Of a DNA stretch of 64,000 nucleotides, positions 15,979-25,069 are shown piece after piece. Position 1 is the stretch's first letter. Each line of letters starts with the position of its first letter. The position numbers were made by a program, and so were the translations under genes. The DNA is from Streptomyces lasiicapitis (GTDB lineage: Bacteria; Actinomycetota; Actinomycetes; Streptomycetales; Streptomycetaceae): the NCBI RefSeq assembly GCF_014646335.1, contig NZ_BMNG01000012.1:352267-416266 (forward strand). Direction: 5' to 3'. The notes beneath the pieces are model-generated. The model made no database searches. It was not told the DNA's origin and was given only the letters and a program-made list of their open reading frames with translations.

Positions 15979-15989
15979 TTGTCTGACCT
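15979..15989. promoter_or_regulatory. Operator 2 for GntR
   Basis: TTGTCTGACCT has the same GTNNNAC core. Its centre is 32 bp (about three helical turns) from operator 1, toward gntK, allowing two dimers on one DNA face. Confidence 0.55.
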
Positions 15990-16049
15990 AATGGGTTTCA
16001 GTGGCGTGAACCGATCGATGTCGACGAGGACAGCGAGGCAGCAGCAGCG

Positions 16050-16559
16050 ATGAGCACCACCCATGTCGTCGTAGTGATGGGCGTGGCGGGCACGGGCAAG
16101 ACCACGGTCGGCCCCCTGCTCGCGGCCCGGCTCGGCGTCCCGTACGCCGAGGGCGACGACTTCCACCCCGAGGCGAACATCGCCAAGATGTCGGCCGGCA
16201 CCCCGCTGACCGACGACGACCGCTGGCCGTGGCTGGATGCCATCGGCGAGTGGGCCCACGGCCGCGCCGGCCTCGGCGGCGTGGTCAGCAGCTCGGCGCT
16301 GAAGCGGTCCTACCGCGACCGGCTGCGGGCTGCCGCGCCCGGCCTCGTGTTCGTCCACCTCACCGGCGACCGCGCCCTCATCGAGGAGCGGATGCGGCAG
16401 CGCAAGGGCCACTTCATGCCGACCGCGCTGCTCGACTCGCAGTTCGCCACGCTCCAGCCCCTCGGGGCGGACGAGGCGGGCGTCGACGTCGATGTCGCGG
16501 GCACGCCGGCGGAGATCGCCGACCGGGCCGCGGACGCTCTGGCCGCGCTGGACGGCTGA
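16050..16559 (+). CDS. gntK: Gluconokinase
   Basis: 169-aa cytosolic kinase converting gluconate to 6-phosphogluconate (EC 2.7.1.12) for the pentose phosphate pathway. Walker A is GVAGTGKTT (residues 11-19). Family hallmarks follow: YAEGDDFHP, NIAKMSAGTPLTDDDRWPWL, SSALKRSYRDRLR, FVHLTGD and KGHFMP. Length is typical. It precedes the permease gene by 86 bp and is divergent from gntR, so it should be induced by gluconate through GntR. Confidence 0.95.
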   Translation: MSTTHVVVVMGVAGTGKTTVGPLLAARLGVPYAEGDDFHPEANIAKMSAGTPLTDDDRWPWLDAIGEWAHGRAGLGGVVSSSALKRSYRDRLRAAAPGLVFVHLTGDRALIEERMRQRKGHFMPTALLDSQFATLQPLGADEAGVDVDVAGTPAEIADRAADALAALDG

Positions 16560-16645
16560 CCGCTTGATCCTTCTCCGGCCCCACCCCTGACTCCCCCCAC
16601 GCGTCCACGTACAACCCCCTCACGTCCACGTACAAGGAACCCACC

Positions 16646-18052
16646 GTGACCAGTCTCAGCGTCGAGATGCTGGCAGCGGATCCCGTCGAACCGATCACCT
16701 CGGCGGGCCATGCCCAGCTCGGGATCGCCGTTCTCGCGGGCATCGCCGTCATCGTTCTGCTCATCACGAAGTTCAAGGTCCACGCCTTCCTGGCGCTGAC
16801 CATCGGTTCGCTGGCGCTCGGCGCCTTCGCGGGCGCGCCGCTCGACAAGGCGATCACCAGCTTCACCACCGGGCTGGGCTCGACCGTCGCGGGCGTCGGT
16901 GTGCTCATCGCGCTCGGCGCGATCCTCGGCAAGCTGCTCGCCGACTCGGGCGGCGCGGACCAGATCGTCGACACGATCCTCGCCAAGGCCGGGAAGTCCG
17001 GCGGTCGTGCCATGCCGTGGGCGATGGTGCTCATCGCCTCCGTCATCGGGCTTCCGCTGTTCTTCGAGGTCGGCATCGTGCTGCTGATCCCCGTCGTGCT
17101 GATGGTCGCCAAGCGCGGCAACTACTCCCTGATGCGCATCGGCATCCCGGCGCTCGCCGGGCTGTCCGTGATGCACGGGCTCATCCCGCCGCACCCCGGG
17201 CCGCTCGTCGCCATCGACGCCGTCAAGGCCAACCTCGGTGTGACGCTCGCGCTCGGCGTGCTCGTCGCCGTTCCCACCGTCGTCATCGCGGGGCCGCTGT
17301 TCTCGAAGGTCGCCGCTCGGTGGGTGGACGTCGCGCCGCCCGAGAAGATGATTCCGCAGCGGCCCTCCGAGGACCTGGAGAAGCGGCCCGGGTTCGGCGT
17401 CACCGTCGCCACCGTGCTGCTGCCTGTCGTCATGATGCTGGCCAAGGCGCTAGTCGACATCGTCGTCGACAATCCGGACGCCACCGTTCAGCGCGTGTTC
17501 GACGTCGTCGGGTCGCCGTTGATCGCGTTGCTCGCCGCCGTGCTTGTCGGGATGTTCACCCTGGGGCGGGCCGCGGGCTTCACCAAGGAACGGCTGTCCA
17601 CGACCGTCGAGAAGTCGCTCGCTCCCATCGCGGGGGTGCTGATGATCGTGGGCGCCGGTGGTGGGTTCAAGCAGACCCTCATCGACGTGGGGGTCGGGCA
17701 GATGATCCTCGACTTCTCCGAGGACTGGTCGATTCCCGCGCTGCTGCTCGCCTGGCTCATCGCTGTCGCGATCCGGCTTGCCACGGGGTCGGCTACCGTC
17801 GCCACGATCTCGGCCGCCGGGCTTGTGGCGCCGCTGGCCGCGGACATGTCCACCTCGCACACCGCGTTGCTGGTGCTGGCCATTGGGGCGGGGTCGTTGT
17901 TCTTCAGCCATGTCAACGATGCCGGGTTCTGGCTGGTGAAGGAGTACTTCGGGCTTGATGTGGGGCAGACCATCAAGACGTGGTCGGTGATGGAAACGAT
18001 CATCTCGGTGGTGGCGTTGGGGTTTGTGTTGCTGCTGTCGTTGGTGCTGTAG
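16646..18052 (+). CDS. gntP: Gluconate:H+ symporter (GntP family)
   Basis: 468-aa inner-membrane permease with about 12-14 hydrophobic segments. GntP family signatures include GALIGKLLADSGGA-type (here GAILGKLLADSGGADQIV), PLFFEVGIVLLIPVV, IPALAGLSVMHGLIPPHPGP and SHVNDAGFWLVKEYF. It imports gluconate or a related sugar acid for GntK. GTG start at 16646 with AAGGAA upstream. A 13-bp direct repeat (CGTCCACGTACAA) lies just before the start. The two genes form the gluconate operon. Confidence 0.93.
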   Translation: MTSLSVEMLAADPVEPITSAGHAQLGIAVLAGIAVIVLLITKFKVHAFLALTIGSLALGAFAGAPLDKAITSFTTGLGSTVAGVGVLIALGAILGKLLADSGGADQIVDTILAKAGKSGGRAMPWAMVLIASVIGLPLFFEVGIVLLIPVVLMVAKRGNYSLMRIGIPALAGLSVMHGLIPPHPGPLVAIDAVKANLGVTLALGVLVAVPTVVIAGPLFSKVAARWVDVAPPEKMIPQRPSEDLEKRPGFGVTVATVLLPVVMMLAKALVDIVVDNPDATVQRVFDVVGSPLIALLAAVLVGMFTLGRAAGFTKERLSTTVEKSLAPIAGVLMIVGAGGGFKQTLIDVGVGQMILDFSEDWSIPALLLAWLIAVAIRLATGSATVATISAAGLVAPLAADMSTSHTALLVLAIGAGSLFFSHVNDAGFWLVKEYFGLDVGQTIKTWSVMETIISVVALGFVLLLSLVL

Positions 18053-18065
18053 CGGGGGTGGGTGG

Positions 18066-18231
18066 GCCCTGCGGGGCTTTCCCCAATCCCGCCCCTTCCC
18101 GAAACTGGGGCTCCGCCCCAGACCCCGTATCGCCGCTTCGCGGCTCGTCCTCAATCGCCGGACGGGCTAGATCTGGCTAGGTATAGCCCCTCCGGCGTTT
18201 GAGGAGCGGGGGTCTGGGGGCAGAGCCCCCT
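18066..18231. repeat. Streptomyces intergenic dyad repeat, copy A
   Basis: Two inverted half-elements (GGGGCTCCGCCCCAGACCCC on one side; GGGGTCTGGGGGCAGAGCCC on the other) enclose CCTCAATCGCCGGACGGGCT and AGCCCCTCCGGCGTTTGAGG. Related copies lie at 24246-24478 and 46990-47142. Copy A separates the convergent gntP and cytochrome b genes and can form strong hairpins, so it may also terminate transcription. Confidence 0.8.
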
Positions 18232-18841
18232 ACCTCCGCCACAGCGGATGCTCCCGCTCCGCCCACCCCTGGTCCACCGACCCGGTCCGCATGCCGCGGC
18301 GGGCCTCCGGGTCCCGCACGGCCAGGGCGATGTGGCCGAGCAGGACGAGGCCCAGCGTGAGGGCGAGCCAGTCGTGGACGAACGTGGAGCTCGTGCGCCA
18401 GAGGAGCGGGAAGAGATCCGTGCGCCACATGACGAGGCCCGTACCGAGCATGACGAGCACCGCCCCGCCGACCCACGCCGCGTACACCTTCTGCCCGGCG
18501 TTGAACTTCCCCGCCCAGCGCGCCTTCCGGCGTGGATCACGGTGGCGGACGGCGGACAGCCAGCGCCGGTCGTGCGCGCCGTAGCGGTTGAGGAGGCGGA
18601 GGTCCGCGCGGAAGGCGCGGGAGGCCAGCCCGGCCAGGAAGGGGACGGGAAGCAGCAGCCCGGACCACTTGTGGACGTCCACCACGAGGGCCCGGCGGCC
18701 GACGAGTTCGGCGAGCTGAGGGACGTACAGACAAGCGGCACTCAGCACGCACACGATCATCAGCCAGGCCGTGCCGCGGTGCACCCACCGCTCGCCGGCG
18801 CTGAAGCGCCGCACCCGCCCGCGCTCAGGCGGTCGGGTCAT
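18230..18841 (-). CDS. Cytochrome b/b6-type membrane protein
   Basis: 203-aa membrane protein with four main hydrophobic segments carrying candidate haem ligands (WVHRGTAWLM, VDVHKWSGLL, FVHDWLALTL and LLGHIALAV). It resembles di-haem cytochrome b subunits of oxidoreductases. The ATG at 18841 overlaps the last codons of the upstream molybdopterin oxidoreductase gene (stop 18825), so the two are probably translationally coupled. I infer it passes electrons between the quinone pool and that enzyme. An in-frame start at 18883 would increase the overlap and is less likely. Confidence 0.82.
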   Translation of the reverse strand: MTRPPERGRVRRFSAGERWVHRGTAWLMIVCVLSAACLYVPQLAELVGRRALVVDVHKWSGLLLPVPFLAGLASRAFRADLRLLNRYGAHDRRWLSAVRHRDPRRKARWAGKFNAGQKVYAAWVGGAVLVMLGTGLVMWRTDLFPLLWRTSSTFVHDWLALTLGLVLLGHIALAVRDPEARRGMRTGSVDQGWAEREHPLWRR

Positions 18842-19568
18842 CGCTGCGCCCGTTCGACCGGCCGACCCACGCGTCCACGTCATATCCCTTGCGCTCCCAG
18901 TAGCCGGGCTCGACCCGGGCGGTGAGTTCGATGCCGGACAGCCATTTCGCGGACTTGTAGAAGTACATGGGCGCGACGTAGAGGCGGACGGGGCCGCCGT
19001 GGGCGTGGTTCAGGTCCTTGTCCTGCATGCGCAGGGCCACCAACACGTCGCTCCTGCGGGCCTGTTCGAGGGTGAGGCTCTCGCTGTACGTGCCGTCGAA
19101 GCAGGTGAAGCGGACGGCGCGGGCGGTCGGGCGGACCCCGGCGGCGTCCAGGAGGCGGGAGAGCCTGACGCCTTCGAAGGGGGTGTCGGGCACGCGCCAG
19201 CCCGTCACGCACTGCACGTCCCGGACGATCCGGGTCTGCGGGCGTGCGCGCAGTTGGGCGAGGGTGTACGTGGCGGGGCGCTCGACGAGTCCGGTGACCG
19301 CCAGACGGTAGGAGGAGGCGTTCTTGCGGGGTACGGAGGAGGCGACCGAGTAGTAGCGGAAGCCGCCGCCGTTGGGCAGGAGCTCGGTGAGGCCGGTGGG
19401 GTCCTTGTCGGACGCGGCGCCCAGGAACCTTTCGAGGCCGCGCTGCAGCGGGGGCGCTGCGGCCACGCCGAGGGCGCCGAGCGCGAGGGTGCCGAGGACC
19501 AGACGGCGGCCCACGGGCGCGCCGTCGGCCTCCGGCTGGGTGGTGGGGTCCGGCTGGTCGGTCGTCAC
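18825..19568 (-). CDS. YedY/sulfite-oxidase-type molybdopterin oxidoreductase, exported
   Basis: 247-aa enzyme of the sulfite oxidase/MsrP-like fold. The N-terminus has a twin-arginine followed by a hydrophobic stretch (GRRLVLGTLALGALGVAAAP, residues 20-39), consistent with Tat export or membrane anchoring. The Mo-ligand Cys is probably Cys120 in VRDVQCVTGWRVPDTPF. HAHGGPVRLYVAPMYFYKSAKWL is typical of the fold but should be read as two adjoining pieces. The overlapping cytochrome b gene suggests a membrane-linked redox pair. The natural substrate (protein methionine sulfoxide, S- or N-oxides) cannot be decided. Confidence 0.83.
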   Translation of the reverse strand: MTTDQPDPTTQPEADGAPVGRRLVLGTLALGALGVAAAPPLQRGLERFLGAASDKDPTGLTELLPNGGGFRYYSVASSVPRKNASSYRLAVTGLVERPATYTLAQLRARPQTRIVRDVQCVTGWRVPDTPFEGVRLSRLLDAAGVRPTARAVRFTCFDGTYSESLTLEQARRSDVLVALRMQDKDLNHAHGGPVRLYVAPMYFYKSAKWLSGIELTARVEPGYWERKGYDVDAWVGRSNGRSDDPTA

Positions 19569-19652
19569 ACGTCGATTCGAGCACCCGCGGGCACGGGTGG
19601 CCAGGGCCCGCGGGTGTCCGTCAGCGGTTCGTCACATCCACCGGGAGTGCCC

Positions 19653-21257
19653 TCAGCCCTCGCGCCCCGCGTCCCCCGCGGCCTTCTCCAGCTGGAACGC
19701 CTCGTTGCCGAGGCCGATGCGCGCGTGCGCCGCCGGTCGCGCCTTCTTCAGGTACGCGCCGTACGCGAGGCCGACGACCGCCGCGACGCCGATGACGCCC
19801 GGCAGCAGCCAGCTCAGCGAGGAGTCGGGGCCCGCGCCGACGAGGACGTCGAAGTCCCTGACCGTGTAGCCCGCGATGACGAGCAGCGCGATCGCGGCGA
19901 GCGCGGACGCCGTGATCCGCCAGGCCTGGGCACGCGCGGCGCCGCGCCGCACGAAGAAGACGATGACGGCGATCGACGCGGTGGCCATCAGGAGCAGCAC
20001 GCCGAGGGCGCCGACGTTGCCGCCCCAGGTGAACAGGTGCAGGACGGGCGCGGTGGGGTCGCCCGCCGGGGCGTCGTCCGTGACGGCGAACGCGATCACC
20101 ACGACGACGGACACCACGGTCTGGAGCAGCGAACCCGTGCCGGGCGCGCCGCTCGCGCCGTTGGTGCGGCCGAACGCGGCGGGCAGCAGGCCTTCGCGGC
20201 CCATGGCGAAGGCGTAGCGGGCGACGACGTTGTGGAAGCTCAATATGGCCGCGAAGATGCCGGTCACGAACAGGACGTGGAGGACGTCGGTGAAGGTGCC
20301 GCCGAGGCGCGGCTCGGTGAGTCCGAACAGCAGCCCCGCGCTCTGCTCCTGTGCGGCGGGCACGATGCCGGAGGGCCCGGCGGCGACGGTGAGGGCCCAG
20401 GAGCTGAGGGCGAAGAAGACGGCGACGAAGCCGACGGCCCAGAACATCACGCGCGCGACCACGACTTGGGGGCGGCTGGTCTCCTCCGCGTACACGGGCG
20501 CCTGCTCGAAGCCGGTGAACGCCGCTATGCAGAAGCAGAGTGAGGTGGCGACGCCCGCGCCGGTGAGCGTGTCGGGGTTGAAGGCGTGCAGCGACAGGCC
20601 CTCCTTCGCCGGGTCGGCGACAGCGGCGATGTCGAAGACGACGACGAGCGCCACCTCGACGAGCAGCAGCACGCCGAGCACGCGCGCGTTGAGGTCGATC
20701 TTCAGCCAGCCCAGCGCGCCGACGATCAGGACGGTGACGAGCGCGGGGACCCACCAGCCGACGGTGACGTCGAAGTACTTGTCGAGCAGCCCGGACACCT
20801 CGAAGCCGAGGATGCCGAACAGGCCCACCTGGAGCACGCTGTAGGCCACGAGCGCGACGGCGGAGGCGGCCGCGCCCGCGGTGCCGCCGAGGCCGCGCGA
20901 GATGTAGGCGTAGAAGGCGCCGGCGTTGTGGACGTGCCTGCTCATCTCCGCGTAGCCGAAGCTGAAGAGGGCGAGGACGACGCCGAGGATGAGGAAGAGC
21001 AGGGGCTGTCCGACGACGCCCATCACTCCGTACGTGGTGGGCATGACGCCCGCGACGACCATGAGTGGCCCGGTGGCGGCGAGGACGGACAGCAGCAGGC
21101 CCGCGGTGCCGAGGCGCCCGGCGCGCAGGGCCCGTTCCTGGCCCACGTAGGTGTTGATGCCGCCCTGGGGCGGCACGGACCTGCCGCGGGATCCGGTGCC
21201 GACTCCGCCTGCGCTGGTCGCACTGGTTGCACTCGTGCTCGAACTGCCCGTCGCCAT
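19653..21257 (-). CDS. APC family amino acid/polyamine permease
   Basis: 534-aa membrane transporter with about 12-14 hydrophobic segments after a 45-residue Ser/Thr/Gly-rich N-terminus. APC signatures include AATGPLMVVAGVMPTTYG, LFSFGYAEMSRHVHNAGAFY and CFCIAAFTGFEQAPVYAEE. It should exchange or import amino acids or amines by cation coupling; the substrate is not readable. It lies 81 bp downstream of the hypothetical TPR-like gene on the same strand, so the two are probably co-transcribed. Confidence 0.87.
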   Translation of the reverse strand: MATGSSSTSATSATSAGGVGTGSRGRSVPPQGGINTYVGQERALRAGRLGTAGLLLSVLAATGPLMVVAGVMPTTYGVMGVVGQPLLFLILGVVLALFSFGYAEMSRHVHNAGAFYAYISRGLGGTAGAAASAVALVAYSVLQVGLFGILGFEVSGLLDKYFDVTVGWWVPALVTVLIVGALGWLKIDLNARVLGVLLLVEVALVVVFDIAAVADPAKEGLSLHAFNPDTLTGAGVATSLCFCIAAFTGFEQAPVYAEETSRPQVVVARVMFWAVGFVAVFFALSSWALTVAAGPSGIVPAAQEQSAGLLFGLTEPRLGGTFTDVLHVLFVTGIFAAILSFHNVVARYAFAMGREGLLPAAFGRTNGASGAPGTGSLLQTVVSVVVVIAFAVTDDAPAGDPTAPVLHLFTWGGNVGALGVLLLMATASIAVIVFFVRRGAARAQAWRITASALAAIALLVIAGYTVRDFDVLVGAGPDSSLSWLLPGVIGVAAVVGLAYGAYLKKARPAAHARIGLGNEAFQLEKAAGDAGREG

Positions 21258-21338
21258 GGCGCGGTTGTCCTCTCCGCCCGTAGTGGGCCGTTGGTCGTGC
21301 CTCGTGGCGGTGCGGTGGTGCGGTGGTACGGGGTGTGG

Positions 21339-22301
21339 TCAGGCCGTCCCGAGTACCGCGCCGCGCGCGGCGAAGTAGGCCTGGTGCGCATCGCGGTCGG
21401 GGTACGACCAGGGGACCTCGGTCGCGTACCGGCCGATGCGGTGGAACAGCGCGGCGGCCTCGGCCGCCCGGCCCTCGCAGAACGTGGCGTGCGCGAGGAA
21501 GTTGAGGTCGACGAAGCCGCGCGGGTGCACCGACTCGTGCGGCATCTCCCACTCCAGCCACCAGTCGAACGACGCCTTCATCACCTGCCGGGCGCGGCGG
21601 CTCACCCAGTGCCCGGAGGCGACCGGGTCCTTGTTCTCGCTGCCCGCGGTGGCGAGCACGCGGTAGCGCTCGGCGTGCGCGACGACCGGGAGCACCGCCA
21701 ACGGCGAGTGGTCGGGGGCCTGTTCGGCCGCCCACGTCGCGAAGTCGTACACCTCGTGCAGCGGGTCCTGACCAGCACCCGGCCGCCGTTCGGCGAGGCG
21801 GGCGACCATCAGGTGGTGGGCGTGGTGGTGCTCGGGGTGCCGGTGGCGGACCTCGTCGAAGAGGCGTACGACGTCCTCCTCGTGGCCGAGCGAGCGCTCC
21901 AGGAGCAGCAGCGCGAGCCACGGGGTGGGGTCGAAGGGGACAAGGGCGGCCGCCTCGCGGCAGGACGCGCGGGCCTTCTCGGAGCGTTCCTTGCCGCGCA
22001 GCGCGCGGTGCACGGCGGCGAAGGCGAGCAGGACGGCGGCGTCGGCGCTCTCCGGTTCCGCGAGCCGCCAGTCGCGGGCCCAGGCGGCGGTCGAGGACTC
22101 GCGCGCGAGGACGTCCACGCGGTGGCCCCTGCGGTCCCAGTCGTCGCCGGTGTCGGCGAGCAGCGCGCGCACCTCGGTCCAGCGCCCTTGCGTCAACGCG
22201 GCCCGGGCGGCGACGAGTTCGGTGTCGTCGAGGGCGGCGTCGAAGCCGTGTGCGGCCTTTTTCCGGGAGCGGCCGAGGGGCGGTGGCGGAGGTGGGGACA
22301 C
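21339..22301 (-). CDS. TPR-like hypothetical protein
   Basis: 320-aa soluble protein. I do not recognise a named family. It is rich in Ala/Arg helices with tetratricopeptide-like spacing (LTQGRWTEVRALL, LAFAAVHRALRG, LLLLERSLGHEEDVVRLF, FATWAAEQAPDHSPL, FCEGRAAEAAALFHRIG), suggesting a helical-repeat scaffold. An N-terminal poly-Pro run (MSPPPPPPLG) precedes it. It is upstream of and co-directional with the APC permease, so a role in the same amine or amino acid process is possible but not shown. Confidence 0.7.
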   Translation of the reverse strand: MSPPPPPPLGRSRKKAAHGFDAALDDTELVAARAALTQGRWTEVRALLADTGDDWDRRGHRVDVLARESSTAAWARDWRLAEPESADAAVLLAFAAVHRALRGKERSEKARASCREAAALVPFDPTPWLALLLLERSLGHEEDVVRLFDEVRHRHPEHHHAHHLMVARLAERRPGAGQDPLHEVYDFATWAAEQAPDHSPLAVLPVVAHAERYRVLATAGSENKDPVASGHWVSRRARQVMKASFDWWLEWEMPHESVHPRGFVDLNFLAHATFCEGRAAEAAALFHRIGRYATEVPWSYPDRDAHQAYFAARGAVLGTA

Positions 22302-22513
22302 CGCTGAACGTCCTCCCCGACGCGTTGAGCGAGCGTGTGATCACGCACAGCCAACCGGCAGGCACCACTCCGCGTCAAGGCCTCGTCACCGCCGAAGCCG
22401 TAAGGTGACCCTTACTCGCCGTTTTGTTCGACTCGTGCCGTGTTCTACGCCTCGTTCTGCGCCTCAACTCCGGGGCACCCAGGCCGACTTGACGTACTCC
22501 GACCGGATCGGCG

Positions 22514-24169
22514 TCAGCCGACCGACTTCGCCGCCGCCCGTCCTGCCGCGCGCCCCGAGAACAGGCAGCCGCCGAGGAACGTCCCCTCCAGCGAGCGGTA
22601 GCCGTGCACTCCCCCGCCGCCGAATCCGGCGGCCTCCCCGGCGGCGTACACACCCGGCAGCGGGTCGCCGCCCTCCTGGAGCACGCGCGAGGACAGGTCG
22701 GTCTCCAGACCGCCGAGTGACTTGCGGGTGAGGATGTTGAGGCGTACGGCGACGAGCGGACCGGCCTTCGGGTCCAGGATCGGGTGCGGCGCCACGGTGC
22801 GCACGAGCCGGTCGCCGACGAACTTGCGGGCACCGCGGATGGCGGTGACCTGGAGGTCCTTGGTGTACGGGTTGACGATCTCGCGGTCGCGGGCGGCGAT
22901 GGTGCGGTGCAGGGCGGCCTCGTCGATGAGGGGTTCCTTGGTGAGGGCGTTCATGCCGCGCACCAGCGCGCCGAGGTCCCGTTCGACGACGAAGTCGGCG
23001 CCGTGGTCCATGAACGCCTTGACCGGTCCCGGCACGTCGGCCCGTGCCCGTCCGACGACCCCGCGCACCGACTTGCCCGTCAGATCGGGGTTCTGCTCGG
23101 AGCCGGAGAGCGTGAACTCCTTGCCGATGATGCGCTGGTTGAGCACGAACCACGTGTAGTCGTAGCCGGTGTGCATGATGTGGTTCAGCGTGCCGAGGGT
23201 GTCGAAGCCCGGGAACAGCGGTACGGGCAGGCGGTCGCCGCGGGCGTCCAGCCACAGCGAGGACGGTCCCGGCAGGATGCGGATGCCGTGCTTGTCCCAG
23301 ATCGGGGCCCAGTTCTCGATGCCCTCCGTGTAGTGCCACATGCGGTCGCGGTTGATCAGGCGGGCGCCCGCGCGTTCGGCGATGCCGAGCATCAGGCCGT
23401 CCACGTGCGCGGGCACCCCCGAGAGCATCTTCTCCGGCGGGTTGCCGAGCCGCTCGGGCCAGTTGGCGCGTACGAGGTCATGGTTGCCGCCGATGCCGCC
23501 GGAGGTGACGATCACCGCCTGGGCGCGGAACTCGAAGGAGCCCGTCACCTCGCGGCCGCTCGCCTTGCCCCGCTCCACGTCGGACGGCTCCAGGACCTCG
23601 CCGGCCACGGTGTCCACGACGCCGCCCGTGCGGGACAGGCCGGTGACGCGGTGGCGGAACTTGAACTGGACCAGGCCGCGGGCCGCGCCCTCCTGGACGC
23701 GGCGGACGAAGGGGGCGAGGAGGCCGGGGCCCGTGCCCCACGTGACGTGGAAGCGGGGTACGGAGTTGCCGTGGCCCTGGGCGTCGTAGCCGCCGCGCTC
23801 CGCCCAGCCGACGACCGGGAAGAAGCGGACGCCCTGGGCGTGCAGCCAGGGCCGCTTCTCGCCTGCCGCGAAGTCCACGTACGCCTCCGCCCACTTGCGG
23901 GGCCAGTGGTCCTCGTCCCTGTCGAAGCCGGCTGTGCCCAGCCAGTCCTGGAGGGCGAGTTCCCGGTGGTCCTTGATGCGCATGCGGCGCTGCTCCGGGG
24001 AGCCCACGAAGAACAGGCCCCCGAACGACCAGAAGGCCTGGCCGCCCAGCGACTGTTCCGGTTCCTGGTCCACGAGGATCACCCGGCGGCCGGCGTCCAC
24101 CAGCTCGGCGGTCGCCGTGAGGCCGGCGAGGCCCGCGCCGATCACGATCACGTCTGCGTCGTAGGCCAT
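22514..24169 (-). CDS. FAD-binding dehydrogenase (KstD/flavocytochrome c-like)
   Basis: 551-aa flavoprotein. The N-terminal Rossmann motif is DVIVIGAGLAGLTATAEL (residues 5-22), followed by EPEQSLGGQAFWSFGGLFF. A second FAD segment near the C-terminus (LPGVYAAGEAAGFGGGGVHGYRSLEG) should be read as two parts. The family includes 3-ketosteroid dehydrogenase-like and fumarate reductase-like enzymes; the common actinobacterial annotation is FAD-binding dehydrogenase. Cytosolic, no signal peptide. Substrate unknown. It stands alone; a repeat-rich 330-bp region separates it from the divergent Nudix gene. Confidence 0.85.
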   Translation of the reverse strand: MAYDADVIVIGAGLAGLTATAELVDAGRRVILVDQEPEQSLGGQAFWSFGGLFFVGSPEQRRMRIKDHRELALQDWLGTAGFDRDEDHWPRKWAEAYVDFAAGEKRPWLHAQGVRFFPVVGWAERGGYDAQGHGNSVPRFHVTWGTGPGLLAPFVRRVQEGAARGLVQFKFRHRVTGLSRTGGVVDTVAGEVLEPSDVERGKASGREVTGSFEFRAQAVIVTSGGIGGNHDLVRANWPERLGNPPEKMLSGVPAHVDGLMLGIAERAGARLINRDRMWHYTEGIENWAPIWDKHGIRILPGPSSLWLDARGDRLPVPLFPGFDTLGTLNHIMHTGYDYTWFVLNQRIIGKEFTLSGSEQNPDLTGKSVRGVVGRARADVPGPVKAFMDHGADFVVERDLGALVRGMNALTKEPLIDEAALHRTIAARDREIVNPYTKDLQVTAIRGARKFVGDRLVRTVAPHPILDPKAGPLVAVRLNILTRKSLGGLETDLSSRVLQEGGDPLPGVYAAGEAAGFGGGGVHGYRSLEGTFLGGCLFSGRAAGRAAAKSVG

Positions 24170-24245
24170 GGGGGCTCCTCTGGGGGTTCGGCTCGACCGG
24201 CGGGGGTTACCGGTGAGTCAGAATCCTGGGTCGGGCGGGGGGTGC

Positions 24246-24478
24246 AGTCAACTGCCCTGCGGGGCATTCCCCAACCCCGCCCCTTCCCGAAACCGGGGGC
24301 TCCGCCCCCGGACCCCCGTATCGGCCTGAACGGCCTCGTCCTCAAACGCCGGACAGGCTGAAACCATGCCGCTGCGGCTGGGGGTTTCAGCCCGTCCGGC
24401 GCTTGAGGACGAGGCGCGAAGCGCCGACAGGGGGAAAGGGGCGGAGCCCCAGACGGGGGCCGGGGGCGGAGGCTCCGT
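24246..24478. repeat. Streptomyces intergenic dyad repeat, copy B
   Basis: It fills most of the 330-bp gap between the FAD dehydrogenase and Nudix genes. Left half: CCTGCGGGGCATTCCCCAAC, GGGGGCTCCGCCCCCGGACC and CTCAAACGCCGGACAGGCTG. Right half: the inverted counterparts (CAGCCCGTCCGGCGCTTGAG; GGGGCGGAGCCCC; GGGGGCGGAGGCTCC). Unlike copies A and C it lies between divergent genes, so it must also contain or adjoin promoters. Confidence 0.8.
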
Positions 24479-24499
24479 GGCGTGAGGTTGGATGGCGGG

Positions 24500-25024
24500 A
24501 TGAGTACCGAGGAGCCTGCGGACGAGGTGCTGGACGTCGTCGACCAGGACGACCACGTCGTGGGGACAGCACCACGCGGCGAGGTGTACGCCCAGGGACT
24601 GCGGCACCGCTGCGTGTTCATCGAGGCCCGCGACGCCACCGGCCGCGTGTTCGTGCACCGCCGCACCCCGACCAAGCTGGTCTTCCCCTCCCTGTACGAC
24701 ATGTTCGTCGGCGGCGTGGTCGCGGCGGGCGAGTCGTACGACGACGCGGCGCTGCGCGAGGCCCAGGAGGAGCTCGGCGTCACAGGGCTCCCCCGCCCCG
24801 TACCCCTCTTCAAGTTCCTGTACGACGACGGCGCGGGCCGCACCTGGTGGTCGTCGGTGTACGAGGTGCGCTGCACGGCCCCGGTCAGCCCGCAGCGCGA
24901 GGAGGTGGCCTGGCACGACTTCCTCACGGACGAGGAGCTTGCGCGCCGGGCGGCCGAGTGGGAGTGGGTGCCGGACGGCCTCGACGCGTACGAGCGGCTG
25001 CGGGCGTTCCGGGCCACCGGCTGA
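24500..25024 (+). CDS. Nudix hydrolase (IDI-like branch)
   Basis: 174-aa cytosolic pyrophosphohydrolase. The Nudix box GGVVAAGES...REAQEELGV (about residues 71-94) matches GX5EX7REUXEEXGU. The start region EVLDVVDQDDHVVGTAPRGEVY and HRCVFIEA resemble the isopentenyl-diphosphate isomerase-like/YfcD branch, which has many Nudix proteins of unknown substrate. ATG at 24500 is preferred to an in-frame ATG at 24482 because homologues usually begin close to the DVVDxxD segment. A DUF202 gene follows after 45 bp. Confidence 0.85.
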   Translation: MSTEEPADEVLDVVDQDDHVVGTAPRGEVYAQGLRHRCVFIEARDATGRVFVHRRTPTKLVFPSLYDMFVGGVVAAGESYDDAALREAQEELGVTGLPRPVPLFKFLYDDGAGRTWWSSVYEVRCTAPVSPQREEVAWHDFLTDEELARRAAEWEWVPDGLDAYERLRAFRATG

Positions 25025-25069
25025 GGGCCCGTCGGGCGGGGCCCCCGCCGCCCGACCTATCGTGCAACG

